A model generated the notes under the pieces. That model did no database searches. It was not told the DNA's origin and saw only the letters and a list, made by a program, of their open reading frames with translations. A DNA stretch of 24,377 nucleotides. Source: JAIBJP01 sp035639875. Lineage in GTDB: Bacteria; Actinomycetota; Thermoleophilia; Gaiellales; Gaiellaceae. Both the position numbers and the translations under genes were made by a program. The first letter of the stretch is position 1. Each line of letters starts with the position of its first letter. Positions 1 to 6,169 of this stretch are shown here, in pieces. The stretch lies in assembly GCA_035639875.1 (NCBI GenBank), contig DASQXE010000186.1:1-24377 (forward strand). Direction: 5' to 3'.

Positions 1-291
1 TTCATCAACCGGCGGATTCCGCTGTTCTTGCGACGCGCGATCACGCTCGCGCCCGCGCTCGCCGTGCTCGCCGTCGGGGTCGACCCCAGCCGCTCCCTCG
101 TCATCAGCCAGGTCGTCCTCTCCTTCGGCATTCCGTTCGCGCTGATTCCCTTGGTCATCTTCACGAGCCGGCGGAATCTCATGGGATCGCTCGTCAACAC
201 GAGGCTGACCGCCGCAGCCGCGTGGGTTGTCGCCACGCTCATCGTCTCCCTGAACCTGTTCCTGCTCTACGAGACCTTCCTCGGCGGTTGA
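1..291 (+). CDS. NRAMP-family divalent metal transporter, C-terminal fragment
   Basis: The reading frame is open from the first base and ends in TGA at 289-291, so the gene is truncated at its 5' side by the window edge. The 96 visible residues resemble the last helices of NRAMP (MntH-like) proton-coupled Mn/Fe importers. The segment SQVVLSFGIPFALIPL followed by a short polar loop with RNLMG and LVN is typical of the family, and a final hydrophobic helix (about residues 73-92) precedes the stop. The metal-binding DPGN and MPH motifs would lie in the missing part, so substrate cannot be judged. No downstream partner is evident; the next gene starts 104 bp later. Confidence 0.85.
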   Translation, partial: FINRRIPLFLRRAITLAPALAVLAVGVDPSRSLVISQVVLSFGIPFALIPLVIFTSRRNLMGSLVNTRLTAAAAWVVATLIVSLNLFLLYETFLGG

Positions 292-395
292 GAGCGGGAA
301 TCCGGCGTGATGAGCCGTCGTTGGCTCGGCCTGGAGGCGCTTACAACGGCGCGCGTACGGATACCGGTTACCCATCCGGCCTAGGGAGGGGAGCG

Positions 396-1181
396 ATGAG
401 AGAAGACCTCGTACCCGGGAAGCAGTTTCCCGACATCAGCCTGCCCGAGACGACGGGCAAAGAGCTCTCGCTCAGCGACATTGCCAAGGAGCAGCCGTTC
501 GTGCTCGCGTTCGTGCGAGGGTGGTGGTGCCCGAAGGAACAGGTGAGAGTGAGGAACCTCGTCGACGCGCAGGAGGAGATCCAGCGCGAGTACGGCCGCA
601 TCGCCGCCGTCACGGTCGACGAGCCGTACGTGAACGGGGCGTTCCGTGCCGGAATCGGTGCGGACTTTCCCTTCCTCTCGGACGAGGAGCGGAAGGTCGC
701 GGAGGAGCTGGATCTTCTGGAGCTGACGGACGAGTTCCATCGGCCGTTTCTGCCGTACACGTTCGTGCTCGATTCCAACCGCGTCATTTGCAACATCTGG
801 TGCGGGTTCTGGTACTGGGGCAATCCGACGATCGACGAGCTTCGGCTGGCGTTGCGGGAGATCACGCGGGCCGAGCAGCCGACCTTCGATCCTCAGCGCG
901 TCTGGGCGGGCGGGGGCGCAGCGTCGCCGGACGCGGGGATCGAAGGCGAGGCCGTGTGGATCCGGGAGAACAGCAAGGGTCAGGAGCTTTGGCGCGGAGT
1001 GCATCGCGGCGACTTGCCAGCCGTGGGCGACGAGCTCGGCCGCTCGTCCGTCGACGGCCGGCCATGGGTCGTTCGTGAGCTCGAGCGAAAGAACGGCCGC
1101 GTCGGCATCCACGTGCAGAAGGAAGGCAAGGGCGGCGGTGACCCCCACAAGGTCGGCCACCACATAACCGCCCCTCGCTAG
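396..1181 (+). CDS. Peroxiredoxin-like (AhpC/TSA, thioredoxin-fold) protein
   Basis: The 261-residue protein starts at ATG 396 behind a purine-rich GGGAGGGGAG. An in-frame start at 222 exists but would overlap the preceding gene and add non-homologous sequence. Residues 1-160 match the AhpC/TSA redoxin pattern: PGKQFPDISLPETTGKELSLSD, then a strand ending in FVRGWWCP with Cys45 at the peroxidatic position, and later RPFLPYTFVLD. Relatives often have a second Cys shortly after the first (CPYC-type); here the motif is CPKEQ, so any resolving thiol would have to be Cys132, Cys136 or an external one. Residues 165-261 form a charged extension (VWIRENSKGQELWRGV and on) that I do not recognise. A role in peroxide reduction is inferred from the fold only. 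The stop codon lies inside the hairpin at 1176-1202. Confidence 0.8.
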   Translation: MREDLVPGKQFPDISLPETTGKELSLSDIAKEQPFVLAFVRGWWCPKEQVRVRNLVDAQEEIQREYGRIAAVTVDEPYVNGAFRAGIGADFPFLSDEERKVAEELDLLELTDEFHRPFLPYTFVLDSNRVICNIWCGFWYWGNPTIDELRLALREITRAEQPTFDPQRVWAGGGAASPDAGIEGEAVWIRENSKGQELWRGVHRGDLPAVGDELGRSSVDGRPWVVRELERKNGRVGIHVQKEGKGGGDPHKVGHHITAPR

Positions 1182-1202
1182 CTAGCTGACAGCTAGCTAG
1201 TG
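1176..1202. terminator. Perfect hairpin at the convergent gene junction
   Basis: The arms 1178-1187 and 1191-1200 are perfect 10-bp reverse complements around a GAC loop, extended by a G-T and a C-G pair. The peroxiredoxin stop codon (1179-1181) lies in the left arm. There is no strong U tract (only TTTG downstream), so a bidirectional terminator between the convergent genes is inferred, not proven. Confidence 0.5.
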
Positions 1203-1237
1203 CGTTTGTGGTTTCGCCAATCCCTTAGCTAGCTGAC
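1179..1237. repeat. Direct repeat of TAGCTAGCTGAC carrying two stop codons
   Basis: The 12-mer TAGCTAGCTGAC occurs at 1179-1190 and again, identically, at 1226-1237. The first copy contains the plus-strand peroxiredoxin stop and the second contains the minus-strand amidohydrolase stop (plus CTA at 1229-1231). The copies are 47 bp apart. Confidence 0.7.
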
Positions 1238-2467
1238 TAGCTTCTGGATCGTTTTGGTCGCCAGCCGGTCGAGGGCCTGCACGGCCAGCTCGAGGTGCTC
1301 GGGCTTGGTGTCCTCGAGCTTCGTGTGGGAGAGGCCGCGCAGGCTCTGGACGAAGAGCATCACCGTCGGAATCCCCGCGCGTGCAACCTCGGCCGCGTCG
1401 TGGAGTGGTCCGCTGGGCAGCTTGTGCGAGTGCCCGGCCACCTCGGTGACCGCGGAGTCGGCGAGCTCGATGAGCGTCTCGTCGAAGAGGATCGGCTCTA
1501 TCGACCAGACGCGCTCCCACTCGACGTCGACGTTCTCCTCGCGCGCGAACCGCTCGCTCGCCTCCTTCGCGTCCGCCAGCATCGCTGCGAGCTTGTCCGC
1601 ATCCAGGTGACGCTGGTCGAGGAGGACGATGCAGGTCTCCACGACCGACGTGACGATCCCCGGCTTCGTCACGCAGCTCCCCATCGTGCAAACTGCCCCT
1701 TCGCCTGCGCGCGCGGCCACTTCCCGAATTTCCAGGGCCAGCTTCGCGGCCGCCGCCAGGGCGTCCCGGCGCTTTTCCATCGGCGTCGATCCCGCATGAG
1801 CCGCCTGCCCGCGGAACGTGATCTGATGCCGTTCGACGCCGAAGGTTCCGAGCACGACACCGAGCGGCAGGCCAAGCGATTCCAGCACAGGCCCCTGCTC
1901 GATGTGGAGCTCCAGGTACGCGGCCGCGTTGTTCAGCTCGGACCGGGCCTCGAGCGCCCGGTCGAGATCGACGCCGTGCTGTGCAAGCACCTCCGGGAGC
2001 GCGTGGCCCTCTGCATCGCGCCGCGTGCGCAGCTCATCCTGGTCGGCCATCGAGCCCGCCGCCGCGCTCGAGCCGAAGAGGCTCCGACCGAAACGAGCGC
2101 CCTCCTCGTCCGCCCAGTTGACGAGCCGGACAGTGACCGGCGGCTCGCCGTCCGCCGCGATTCGCCGCAGGACCTCGACGGCCCCGACGACGTTGAGCGC
2201 TCCGTCGAGCCAGCCGCCGTCGGGAACGGAGTCGATGTGGCCGCCGATCAGGAGCGTACGCTCCGAACCCCCGCGAAGCGTGAACCATTGGTTTCCGGCC
2301 GCGTCGGTCTCCTCCTCGACGTCGAGCGGCGCGACCTTCTCCGCCAGCCAATCCTTCGCCCGCACCCACGTCTCCGTCCAGGCGACGCGTTGGGCGCCGT
2401 TCTCATCTCCGGTCAGCTCACGTAGCTCGCGAAGCTCGGCGACGGTGCGAGCGGGATCCAGCGCCAC
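1229..2467 (-). CDS. M20-family Zn amidohydrolase (allantoate amidohydrolase / N-carbamoyl-amino-acid hydrolase type)
   Basis: A 412-residue enzyme of the M20 hydantoinase/carbamoylase branch, which hydrolyses N-carbamoyl or ureido compounds (L-carbamoyl amino acids, beta-ureidopropionate, allantoate). The dinuclear metal site is visible: His77 in GGHIDSVPDGG, Asp88 in WLDGALNVVG, Glu121/Glu122 in NWADEEGARF, His188 in LELHIEQGP and His381 in GLSHTKLED. The dimerisation-domain motif FRGQAAHAGSTPM (218-230) is also present. I chose GTG 2465-2467 because it gives the family's usual length and no ATG or GTG lies closer to the first conserved region. No SD precedes it; a TATAAG box lies about 10 bases upstream, suggesting a leaderless transcript. 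Exact substrate cannot be assigned. Neighbours give no purine or pyrimidine catabolic context. Confidence 0.9.
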   Translation of the reverse strand: MALDPARTVAELRELRELTGDENGAQRVAWTETWVRAKDWLAEKVAPLDVEEETDAAGNQWFTLRGGSERTLLIGGHIDSVPDGGWLDGALNVVGAVEVLRRIAADGEPPVTVRLVNWADEEGARFGRSLFGSSAAAGSMADQDELRTRRDAEGHALPEVLAQHGVDLDRALEARSELNNAAAYLELHIEQGPVLESLGLPLGVVLGTFGVERHQITFRGQAAHAGSTPMEKRRDALAAAAKLALEIREVAARAGEGAVCTMGSCVTKPGIVTSVVETCIVLLDQRHLDADKLAAMLADAKEASERFAREENVDVEWERVWSIEPILFDETLIELADSAVTEVAGHSHKLPSGPLHDAAEVARAGIPTVMLFVQSLRGLSHTKLEDTKPEHLELAVQALDRLATKTIQKLVS

Positions 2468-2493
2468 AGTGGCCCAGCTTATAAAGTCCCTGC
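2468..2493. promoter_or_regulatory. Compact divergent promoter with a palindromic -10-like TTATAA
   Basis: Only 26 bp separate the GTG of the minus-strand amidohydrolase from the ATG of the plus-strand basic peptide. In an otherwise G+C-rich stretch the palindrome TTATAA (2479-2484) reads TATAAA toward the plus gene and TATAAG toward the minus gene, each about 8-11 bases from the start codon. Neither start has an SD. This fits overlapping -10 elements driving two leaderless mRNAs, as is common in actinobacteria. It is inferred from spacing only. Confidence 0.45.
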
Positions 2494-2595
2494 ATGGGAC
2501 GCGGATCGCGGGCCACCCGCCGCTGGAAGAACGACCGCCAGCGGAAGAAGAAGGAGCGCGACAAGCGCAAGGCGGCCGCCGGACGGGCGAAGTAG
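2494..2595 (+). CDS. 33-residue highly basic small protein
   Basis: ATG 2494 to TAG 2593-2595 encodes MGRGSRATRRWKNDRQ followed by a Lys/Arg/Glu-rich tail ending in AAAGRAK. About half the residues are Arg or Lys and there is one Trp. It fits exactly between the divergent promoter and the VOC gene, which starts 4 bases after its stop. I recall similar short MGR-RRW-type basic peptides annotated as hypothetical in actinobacteria, but cannot verify this here. The composition would suit a nucleic-acid or ribosome-associated peptide; no function is assigned. It could also be a non-coding leader of the VOC gene, but the start position relative to the -10-like box supports translation. Confidence 0.55.
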   Translation: MGRGSRATRRWKNDRQRKKKERDKRKAAAGRAK

Positions 2596-2599
2596 CGAC

Positions 2600-2989
2600 A
2601 TGAGCGTCGTCACCGCCGTCCACCTGTACGTCACCGATCTCGACCGCTCGGTCGACTTCTACTCGCGGCTGCTCGGCTACGGTCCGGCGGCCGCCTACGA
2701 CGAGGGCGAGAGCGCGCACAGCGCCTTCTTCGTCCTCGAGCGGCAGACGTTTCTCGTCCTCACGTGGGATCCCGAGCGCGGCCGCGAGGTGGGCGGCGCA
2801 GTGCGGCTCGAGCTTGCCGCGGAGGACCTCGAGCAGGAGGTCGACCGCCTGCGGGCGCACGGCATCGAAGACGGGACGGTCACGCGCACGCGCTTCGGCA
2901 CCGAGGTCTACGATCTGACCGATCCCGACGGGCACCTCGTCCGCGTCGGGCCCGCCTGGACGCTGCACGCCATCGAAGGCGCTGTCTAA
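2600..2989 (+). CDS. VOC-superfamily (glyoxalase/bleomycin-resistance-like) protein
   Basis: The 129-residue protein is one vicinal-oxygen-chelate module of two beta-alpha-beta-beta-beta repeats. The first begins VTAVHLYVTDLDRSVDFYSR with a metal-ligand-type His8; the second ends with YDLTDPDGHLVRV, the usual C-terminal signature. Length is normal for stand-alone VOC proteins, which act as dimers in metal-dependent isomerase, dioxygenase or drug-binding roles. It starts 4 bases after the small basic protein and ends in TAA 2987-2989, overlapping the next gene by 8 bases, so the three genes probably share one transcript. The substrate is unknown. Confidence 0.85.
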   Translation: MSVVTAVHLYVTDLDRSVDFYSRLLGYGPAAAYDEGESAHSAFFVLERQTFLVLTWDPERGREVGGAVRLELAAEDLEQEVDRLRAHGIEDGTVTRTRFGTEVYDLTDPDGHLVRVGPAWTLHAIEGAV

Positions 2990-3857
2990 GCCTTTCCTCG
3001 TCGTCAATCCGCGCGCCGGCGACCAATCGCCGACGGCTGCGGAGCTCAAGGCGGAAGCAGAGCGCACGGGAATCGAAGCGCACGCGCTCGCCGCGGGCGA
3101 GGATCCCGCAGAGCTCGCGGCTCGAGCAGCGTCGGCAGGAGCCGCGGCGCTCGGCGTGGCGGGCGGCGACGGGTCGCTCGGCCCCGTAGCCGCGGTCGCC
3201 GTCGACCAGGAGATCCCGTTCGTCTGCGTGCCGTTCGGAACGCGGAACCATTTCGCGCGCGATCTGGGGCTCGATCCCGACGATCCGCTCGCCGCGCTCG
3301 CCGCTTTCCGAGGCCGCGAACGGGCCGTGGACGTGGGCACAGTCGACGGGCGCACGTTTGTGAACAACGTGTCGCTCGGGATCTATGCGAGCTTCGTCCA
3401 CGACCCGCGGCGCAAGACGAGGAACCGCGTGCTGGCCGGTCTCCGTATGGCGCCGGCCGCGCTCGGGCGGGGACGGCGGCCCCTTCGCCTCTCCTTCGAG
3501 CTCGAGGGCCGGCGCGAAGAACACGCCGCCCTCGTCGTCCTGGTCGCCAACAACGGCTACGACCTGCGCAGCTTGGCCGACCTCGGCGAGCGCACGCGCC
3601 TGGACGAGGGGCTTCTCCACGCCTACGTGATCGAGGCCGTCAGCAGGCGCACGCTCCTGGGTCTCCTCCTGCGCACGGCCGCCGGCGCCGCCGAGCGCGC
3701 AGACGGTCTCGTGGAGCGGCAGGCGATGCGATTCCGGCTCCAGGCCGACCGGGCCCGTACGCACGCCGCGATCGACGGGGAGCCCGCCGTGCTCGGCTCG
3801 CCGCTCGAGTTTGAGGTCAGGCCGCGCGCGCTGCGGGTGCTGTTGCCGGCCCCTTAA
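2982..3857 (+). CDS. Diacylglycerol kinase / YegS-like lipid kinase, probable CTG start
   Basis: The frame encodes an ATP-dependent lipid kinase of the DAGK catalytic family: the first strand PFLVVNPRAG, the nucleotide-binding VAGGDGSLGP (residues 59-68), then PFGTRNHFARDLG (84-96) and a C-terminal beta domain with RGREEHAALVVLVANN-like strands. A GTG at 3156 would remove the N-terminal 58 residues, including the NPRAG motif. Upstream of NPRAG the frame is closed by TGA at 2916-2918, and the only start-like codon in between is CTG 2982. A CTG start gives a 291-residue protein of normal length beginning MSKPFLVVNPRAG, overlapping the VOC gene by 8 bases with GAAGG just upstream. Likely role: phosphorylation of diacylglycerol or another lipid at the membrane. 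Confidence 0.8.
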   Translation: MSKPFLVVNPRAGDQSPTAAELKAEAERTGIEAHALAAGEDPAELAARAASAGAAALGVAGGDGSLGPVAAVAVDQEIPFVCVPFGTRNHFARDLGLDPDDPLAALAAFRGRERAVDVGTVDGRTFVNNVSLGIYASFVHDPRRKTRNRVLAGLRMAPAALGRGRRPLRLSFELEGRREEHAALVVLVANNGYDLRSLADLGERTRLDEGLLHAYVIEAVSRRTLLGLLLRTAAGAAERADGLVERQAMRFRLQADRARTHAAIDGEPAVLGSPLEFEVRPRALRVLLPAP

Positions 3858-3860
3858 GCC

Positions 3861-3898
3861 GTGTGAGCGGTGTCTCCGCCAGAAGACACCGCTCACAC
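3861..3898. terminator. Long perfect stem-loop between convergent genes
   Basis: Arms 3861-3875 and 3884-3898 are perfect 15-bp reverse complements with an 8-base loop. The element begins 4 bases after the lipid-kinase stop and lies 31 bp from the stop of the convergent peptidase gene. There is no T run on either side, so it is an I-shaped bidirectional terminator or a dispersed palindrome; its position favours the former. Confidence 0.7.
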
Positions 3899-3928
3899 AT
3901 GGGGTCTGCCGTTCAGGCCTAGGTGCGA

Positions 3929-5488
3929 CTAGTAACCAACGTGAATGTGGTCGTAGTGGTCGGCCAGCGGGAACGACGGGCCGCCCAGTCCGAGCAGGGA
4001 GATGACCTGCTTCGGCTGCAGCTCGCTGGGGAGCAGGAGGATGTTCCGCACCGCCTGCTCCGTGAGGCCGCCCGGTTGCTGGTGCCCAAGGATCGACACA
4101 CCGCCGAGCGCGGCGAAGTCGACCGCCAAGCCGAACTTGTGCGCCGAGATGACGCCCGGACGGGCGTAGAGCCGGTGCCCGCTGTCGAGCGAAGAGACGG
4201 TCACCTCACCGTGGCACTCGGCCATGTACAGCATGAGGACGAGCACGCGGACGTTGATTCGATGGTGGATCACGTCGTCGCGGCCCCCGACGTAGATGTT
4301 CAGACGGGGGTCGTTCAGCACGCGCCGCTCGAGGGCGCCTTTCTCCGCCTCCAACCCACGCACGAGGGCGCGTAGCCCGGCGGCCCGGTTGTAGCGCGTC
4401 AGCGCCTGGACACGGTCGGCAAAAGCCGTCCGCCCCTTGAGCGCCAGCGCTGCCGACCACTCGCTTCGGTCGGCCCTCAGTCGGTGCAGCTGGGCCGCGA
4501 GCCTCTGCAGGTCGCGGCCGGATGCCGGCGTCCGAGCCCGATGACCCTCGGCGCGGAGAACCGCCAGCACGAACGCCCATTCGACGTGGTTCGCGCGCGA
4601 AACGCGCACGAGTTTGCGGGCGAATGCAGGAGCGAGTCGCTTGGAAGGGGGCGTGGGATCGGCGAGCGTCCGGTGGAACCAGAGGACGCCGTACTCGTTG
4701 CCGTCGAACTCCAGGTCGCTCGGTGCGTCCGAGGCAGCGACGAGGCTGCCGTTCGCTCCAGGCTGTGACTCAGGTGCAGGTGGTGCGGGCGGCTGGGAAT
4801 CCCCCGCGTGTGCGGACGAGCCTGGGGCAGCATCCGAGCCGTCCGGCGCCTGGCCCGTGTCGGCGCCCGAGCTGTCGCCGCCGTCGGCGGGTGCCGGGTC
4901 CGATCCAGGTTCCCCGGCGTCGGCCGATCCGTCGTCAGCGGATCCGCCGTCGTCGCCGGCGGCCTGGTCGCCACTGGCCTGATCGTCGGCGGGCTGACTG
5001 TCGGCGGGCTGACTGTCGGCGGGCTGGCCGTCGTCGGAACTCCCCGTGTCGGCGGCCTGGTCGTCTCCGCTCGGCGCCGGCTCGGGAGCGGGCGCGGGCG
5101 CCGGGTCGGCCGGAGGTGCCTCGTCGGAGGCGCTCTGGTCGTCTGCGGGGGCGGGGTCGCTCGACTCGTCGGGCGCCGTCTCCGTGGAAGTCGCCGTAGC
5201 GTCGCTCGAGCCTTCGACCGCGCCGACGACGAGATCGCCGGCACCGGCCGAGAAGGCCGCGCCTGCGAAGAAGAGCGTGGTGAACGCGAGGGTCGTCGCC
5301 AGACGACGCTTGTTGAAGCCGCCGGTCTTCGCGCGTGCGCGCGCGGACGCAGGGGCTTCCGAATCGGTCGTGGTGACGTTCTCGCCGGGCTTGGCGGTGG
5401 TCCTGCGAATCGCCCAGAGAAGCGAGCCGGCGAGAGTGAAGAGAACGAGGCGGAGGACGAGCCGCCGCGAGGAATTGCTTTGTGGCAT
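3929..5488 (-). CDS. Membrane-anchored wall protein with C-terminal M15-like Zn peptidase domain
   Basis: A 519-residue protein with ATG 5486-5488 behind GGGAG. Residues 8-27 are hydrophobic after a short basic start; a second hydrophobic stretch is at 63-90. Residues 91-260 are low complexity (Asp, Ala, Pro, Ser, Gln), likely a disordered linker long enough to cross a thick wall. Residues 261-400 are helical; HVEWAFVLAVLRAEGH (301-316) resembles the catalytic-Glu helix of lysozyme-like transglycosylases, a weak match. The last 90 residues carry the M15/D-Ala-D-Ala carboxypeptidase zinc pattern: H450 and D457 in SAHKFGLAVDF and H514/H516 in DHIHVGY. It is divergent from the pilus operon, so a role in cutting or remodelling peptidoglycan for the pilus is plausible but inferred. 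A plain cell-wall maintenance role is the alternative. Confidence 0.75.
   Translation of the reverse strand: MPQSNSSRRLVLRLVLFTLAGSLLWAIRRTTAKPGENVTTTDSEAPASARARAKTGGFNKRRLATTLAFTTLFFAGAAFSAGAGDLVVGAVEGSSDATATSTETAPDESSDPAPADDQSASDEAPPADPAPAPAPEPAPSGDDQAADTGSSDDGQPADSQPADSQPADDQASGDQAAGDDGGSADDGSADAGEPGSDPAPADGGDSSGADTGQAPDGSDAAPGSSAHAGDSQPPAPPAPESQPGANGSLVAASDAPSDLEFDGNEYGVLWFHRTLADPTPPSKRLAPAFARKLVRVSRANHVEWAFVLAVLRAEGHRARTPASGRDLQRLAAQLHRLRADRSEWSAALALKGRTAFADRVQALTRYNRAAGLRALVRGLEAEKGALERRVLNDPRLNIYVGGRDDVIHHRINVRVLVLMLYMAECHGEVTVSSLDSGHRLYARPGVISAHKFGLAVDFAALGGVSILGHQQPGGLTEQAVRNILLLPSELQPKQVISLLGLGGPSFPLADHYDHIHVGY
4985..5036. repeat. 15-bp tandem repeat in the peptidase linker
   Basis: Units GTCGGCGGGCTGACT at 4985-4999 and 5000-5014 are identical; 5015-5029 differs only at its last three bases, and a partial fourth unit follows. 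On the coding (minus) strand they encode the QPADS repeat of the linker, a likely site of length variation by slippage. Confidence 0.85.
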
Positions 5489-5533
5489 TGCCTTTGCTCC
5501 CGTATTTCGGGCGCCGAGGCCGCCACTTCGGCG

Positions 5534-5594
5534 CGGATCACATTGCTAACCATCCGTTGCCGCGACGGACGTGACGCAGAGAAGCGGTGATCCG
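5534..5594 (+). ncRNA. Candidate structured RNA element, distant resemblance to a GEMM-I (c-di-GMP) aptamer
   Basis: CGGATCAC (5534-5541) pairs perfectly with GTGATCCG (5587-5594). Inside lies a second helix TCCGT/ACGGA (5553-5557 and 5565-5569). The strands linking them read GCTAACC before the inner helix and GACGCAGAGAAGC after it, compared with GCAAACC and GACGCAAAGC in the GEMM-I consensus. The inner hairpin lacks the usual GNRA loop, and the element sits about 280 bases upstream of flp, both against the assignment. A covariance-model search is needed. Confidence 0.2.
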
Positions 5595-5735
5595 ACCCCG
5601 GGTCATCCCCCAACCGGGGCAACGAGGGGCGAATCCCTACGGAGGGGGATTCTCGGCCGTGCCGACCTGGACGATGCTCGGAACAGTTTGTCGGAGTCGT
5701 TGCGCGGCGGAGCGGTCACGCCGAGGACATTGGAG

Positions 5736-5871
5736 GTTTCACCGACGTGACCATAAGTCGCTGCCAGATTCAAACGGCTATCGAGCGACAGACCTGTTTC
5801 ACCTTCGCAGCTGAACTTTTTCGTGTCTGCGCGCTTCCAGGCGTGCCCGGGATGACGAAGGGAGGTGAAAC
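5736..5871 (+). promoter_or_regulatory. flp ribosome-binding site with two upstream complementary copies
   Basis: The strong SD AAGGGAGGTGA sits just before flp ATG 5876. GGTGAAAC (5864-5871) overlaps it and is exactly complementary to GTTTCACC at 5736-5743 and again at 5796-5803. The second copy can extend: 5796-5807 pairs with 5856-5871 over 12 bp with a 4-base bulge. The first copy sits in the loop of the 5714-5752 stem. This could allow alternative folds that hide or expose the flp RBS. Seen directly: the complementarity; inferred: the switch. Confidence 0.4.
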
Positions 5872-5875
5872 GTAA

Positions 5876-6058
5876 ATGACGTTCTACGGCTACTTCACCG
5901 AGCTGATCGCGACGATCCGCCGGCGCGAAGAGGGTCAGACCATGGCTGAGTACGGCGTGATCCTCGCCGTCATCACGGTCGCCATCATCGCCGCACTCGT
6001 CGCACTGTCCACCGGCATCTTCGACAACCTCATGTCGGTGGTCGACGTCCTCAACTGA
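5876..6058 (+). CDS. flp: Flp-family type IVb major pilin
   Basis: The 60-residue prepilin has the classic Flp layout: a short polar basic leader (1-20) ending RRREEG, the processing site G20|Q21, then TMAEYGV with Glu25 at mature position +5 and Tyr at +6, and a hydrophobic helix (27-48). Length matches Flp pilins (50-70 residues). A strong SD (AAGGGAGGTGA) gives high translation, as expected for the most abundant subunit. It is first in the operon, 111 bp from tadE, with a large stem-loop in the gap. The prepilin is inserted in the cytoplasmic membrane, cleaved by a TadV/CpaA-type peptidase (no gene for it here) and polymerised by CpaF/TadB/TadC. The leader at 5489-5875 may control it. Confidence 0.95.
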   Translation: MTFYGYFTELIATIRRREEGQTMAEYGVILAVITVAIIAALVALSTGIFDNLMSVVDVLN

Positions 6059-6075
6059 CGCGCAACTCGAGTTAG

Positions 6076-6122
6076 TGGCGAGGGGCGGGCGCTCAAAGCG
6101 ACTGGGGGCCCGCCCCTCACCA
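6076..6122 (+). terminator. Intercistronic stem-loop between flp and tadE
   Basis: Arms 6080-6090 and 6108-6118 form a perfect 11-bp G+C-rich helix; three more pairs (6076-6078 with 6120-6122) extend it across one mismatch. No U run follows. Because the downstream Tad genes have no obvious promoter of their own, it is best read as a leaky attenuator or an RNA-stability element that keeps flp mRNA in excess. Confidence 0.6.
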
Positions 6123-6169
6123 ACAGCAACACCGAAAGCACTGCACGGAAAGACGAAAACGAAACGCAA

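Larger units (their letters stand above)
5489..5875. promoter_or_regulatory. 387-bp structured intergenic region between peptidase and flp
   Basis: No credible coding frame lies here. It should hold the promoters of both divergent genes, but I see no convincing -35/-10 pair. Instead it is crowded with stem-loops: 5534-5541/5587-5594; a GC-rich CCCCGG/CCGGGG pair (about 5596-5620); 5631-5637/5646-5652; TCGGC/GCCGA at 5653-5665; 5714-5720/5746-5752; and GTCGCT/AGCGAC at 5757-5762/5784-5789 with an inner GCC/GGC pair. The density of exact pairings suggests a long structured 5' leader for flp. Confidence 0.5.

Noticed and set aside
381..1163. 260-residue minus-strand frame opposite the peroxiredoxin
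   Set aside because: The plus strand has an RBS, a redoxin domain and a normal start; the minus frame is a compositional shadow.
4808..5590. Plus-strand frame with Gly/Val/Arg-rich repeats (GGLTVGGL)
   Set aside because: It is the complement of the low-complexity linker of the minus-strand peptidase; its repeats come from the 15-bp tandem repeat.
5489..5660. c-di-AMP (ydaO-type) riboswitch for the minus-strand peptidase
   Set aside because: Strings such as GCTAACC and GGCGAATCC are present, but on the plus strand and in the wrong order, and the minus strand lacks the conserved core.
5757..5789. tRNA-like segment with ATTCAAAC resembling a T loop
   Set aside because: The flanking bases do not form the T, anticodon and acceptor stems; it is better read as a simple hairpin.
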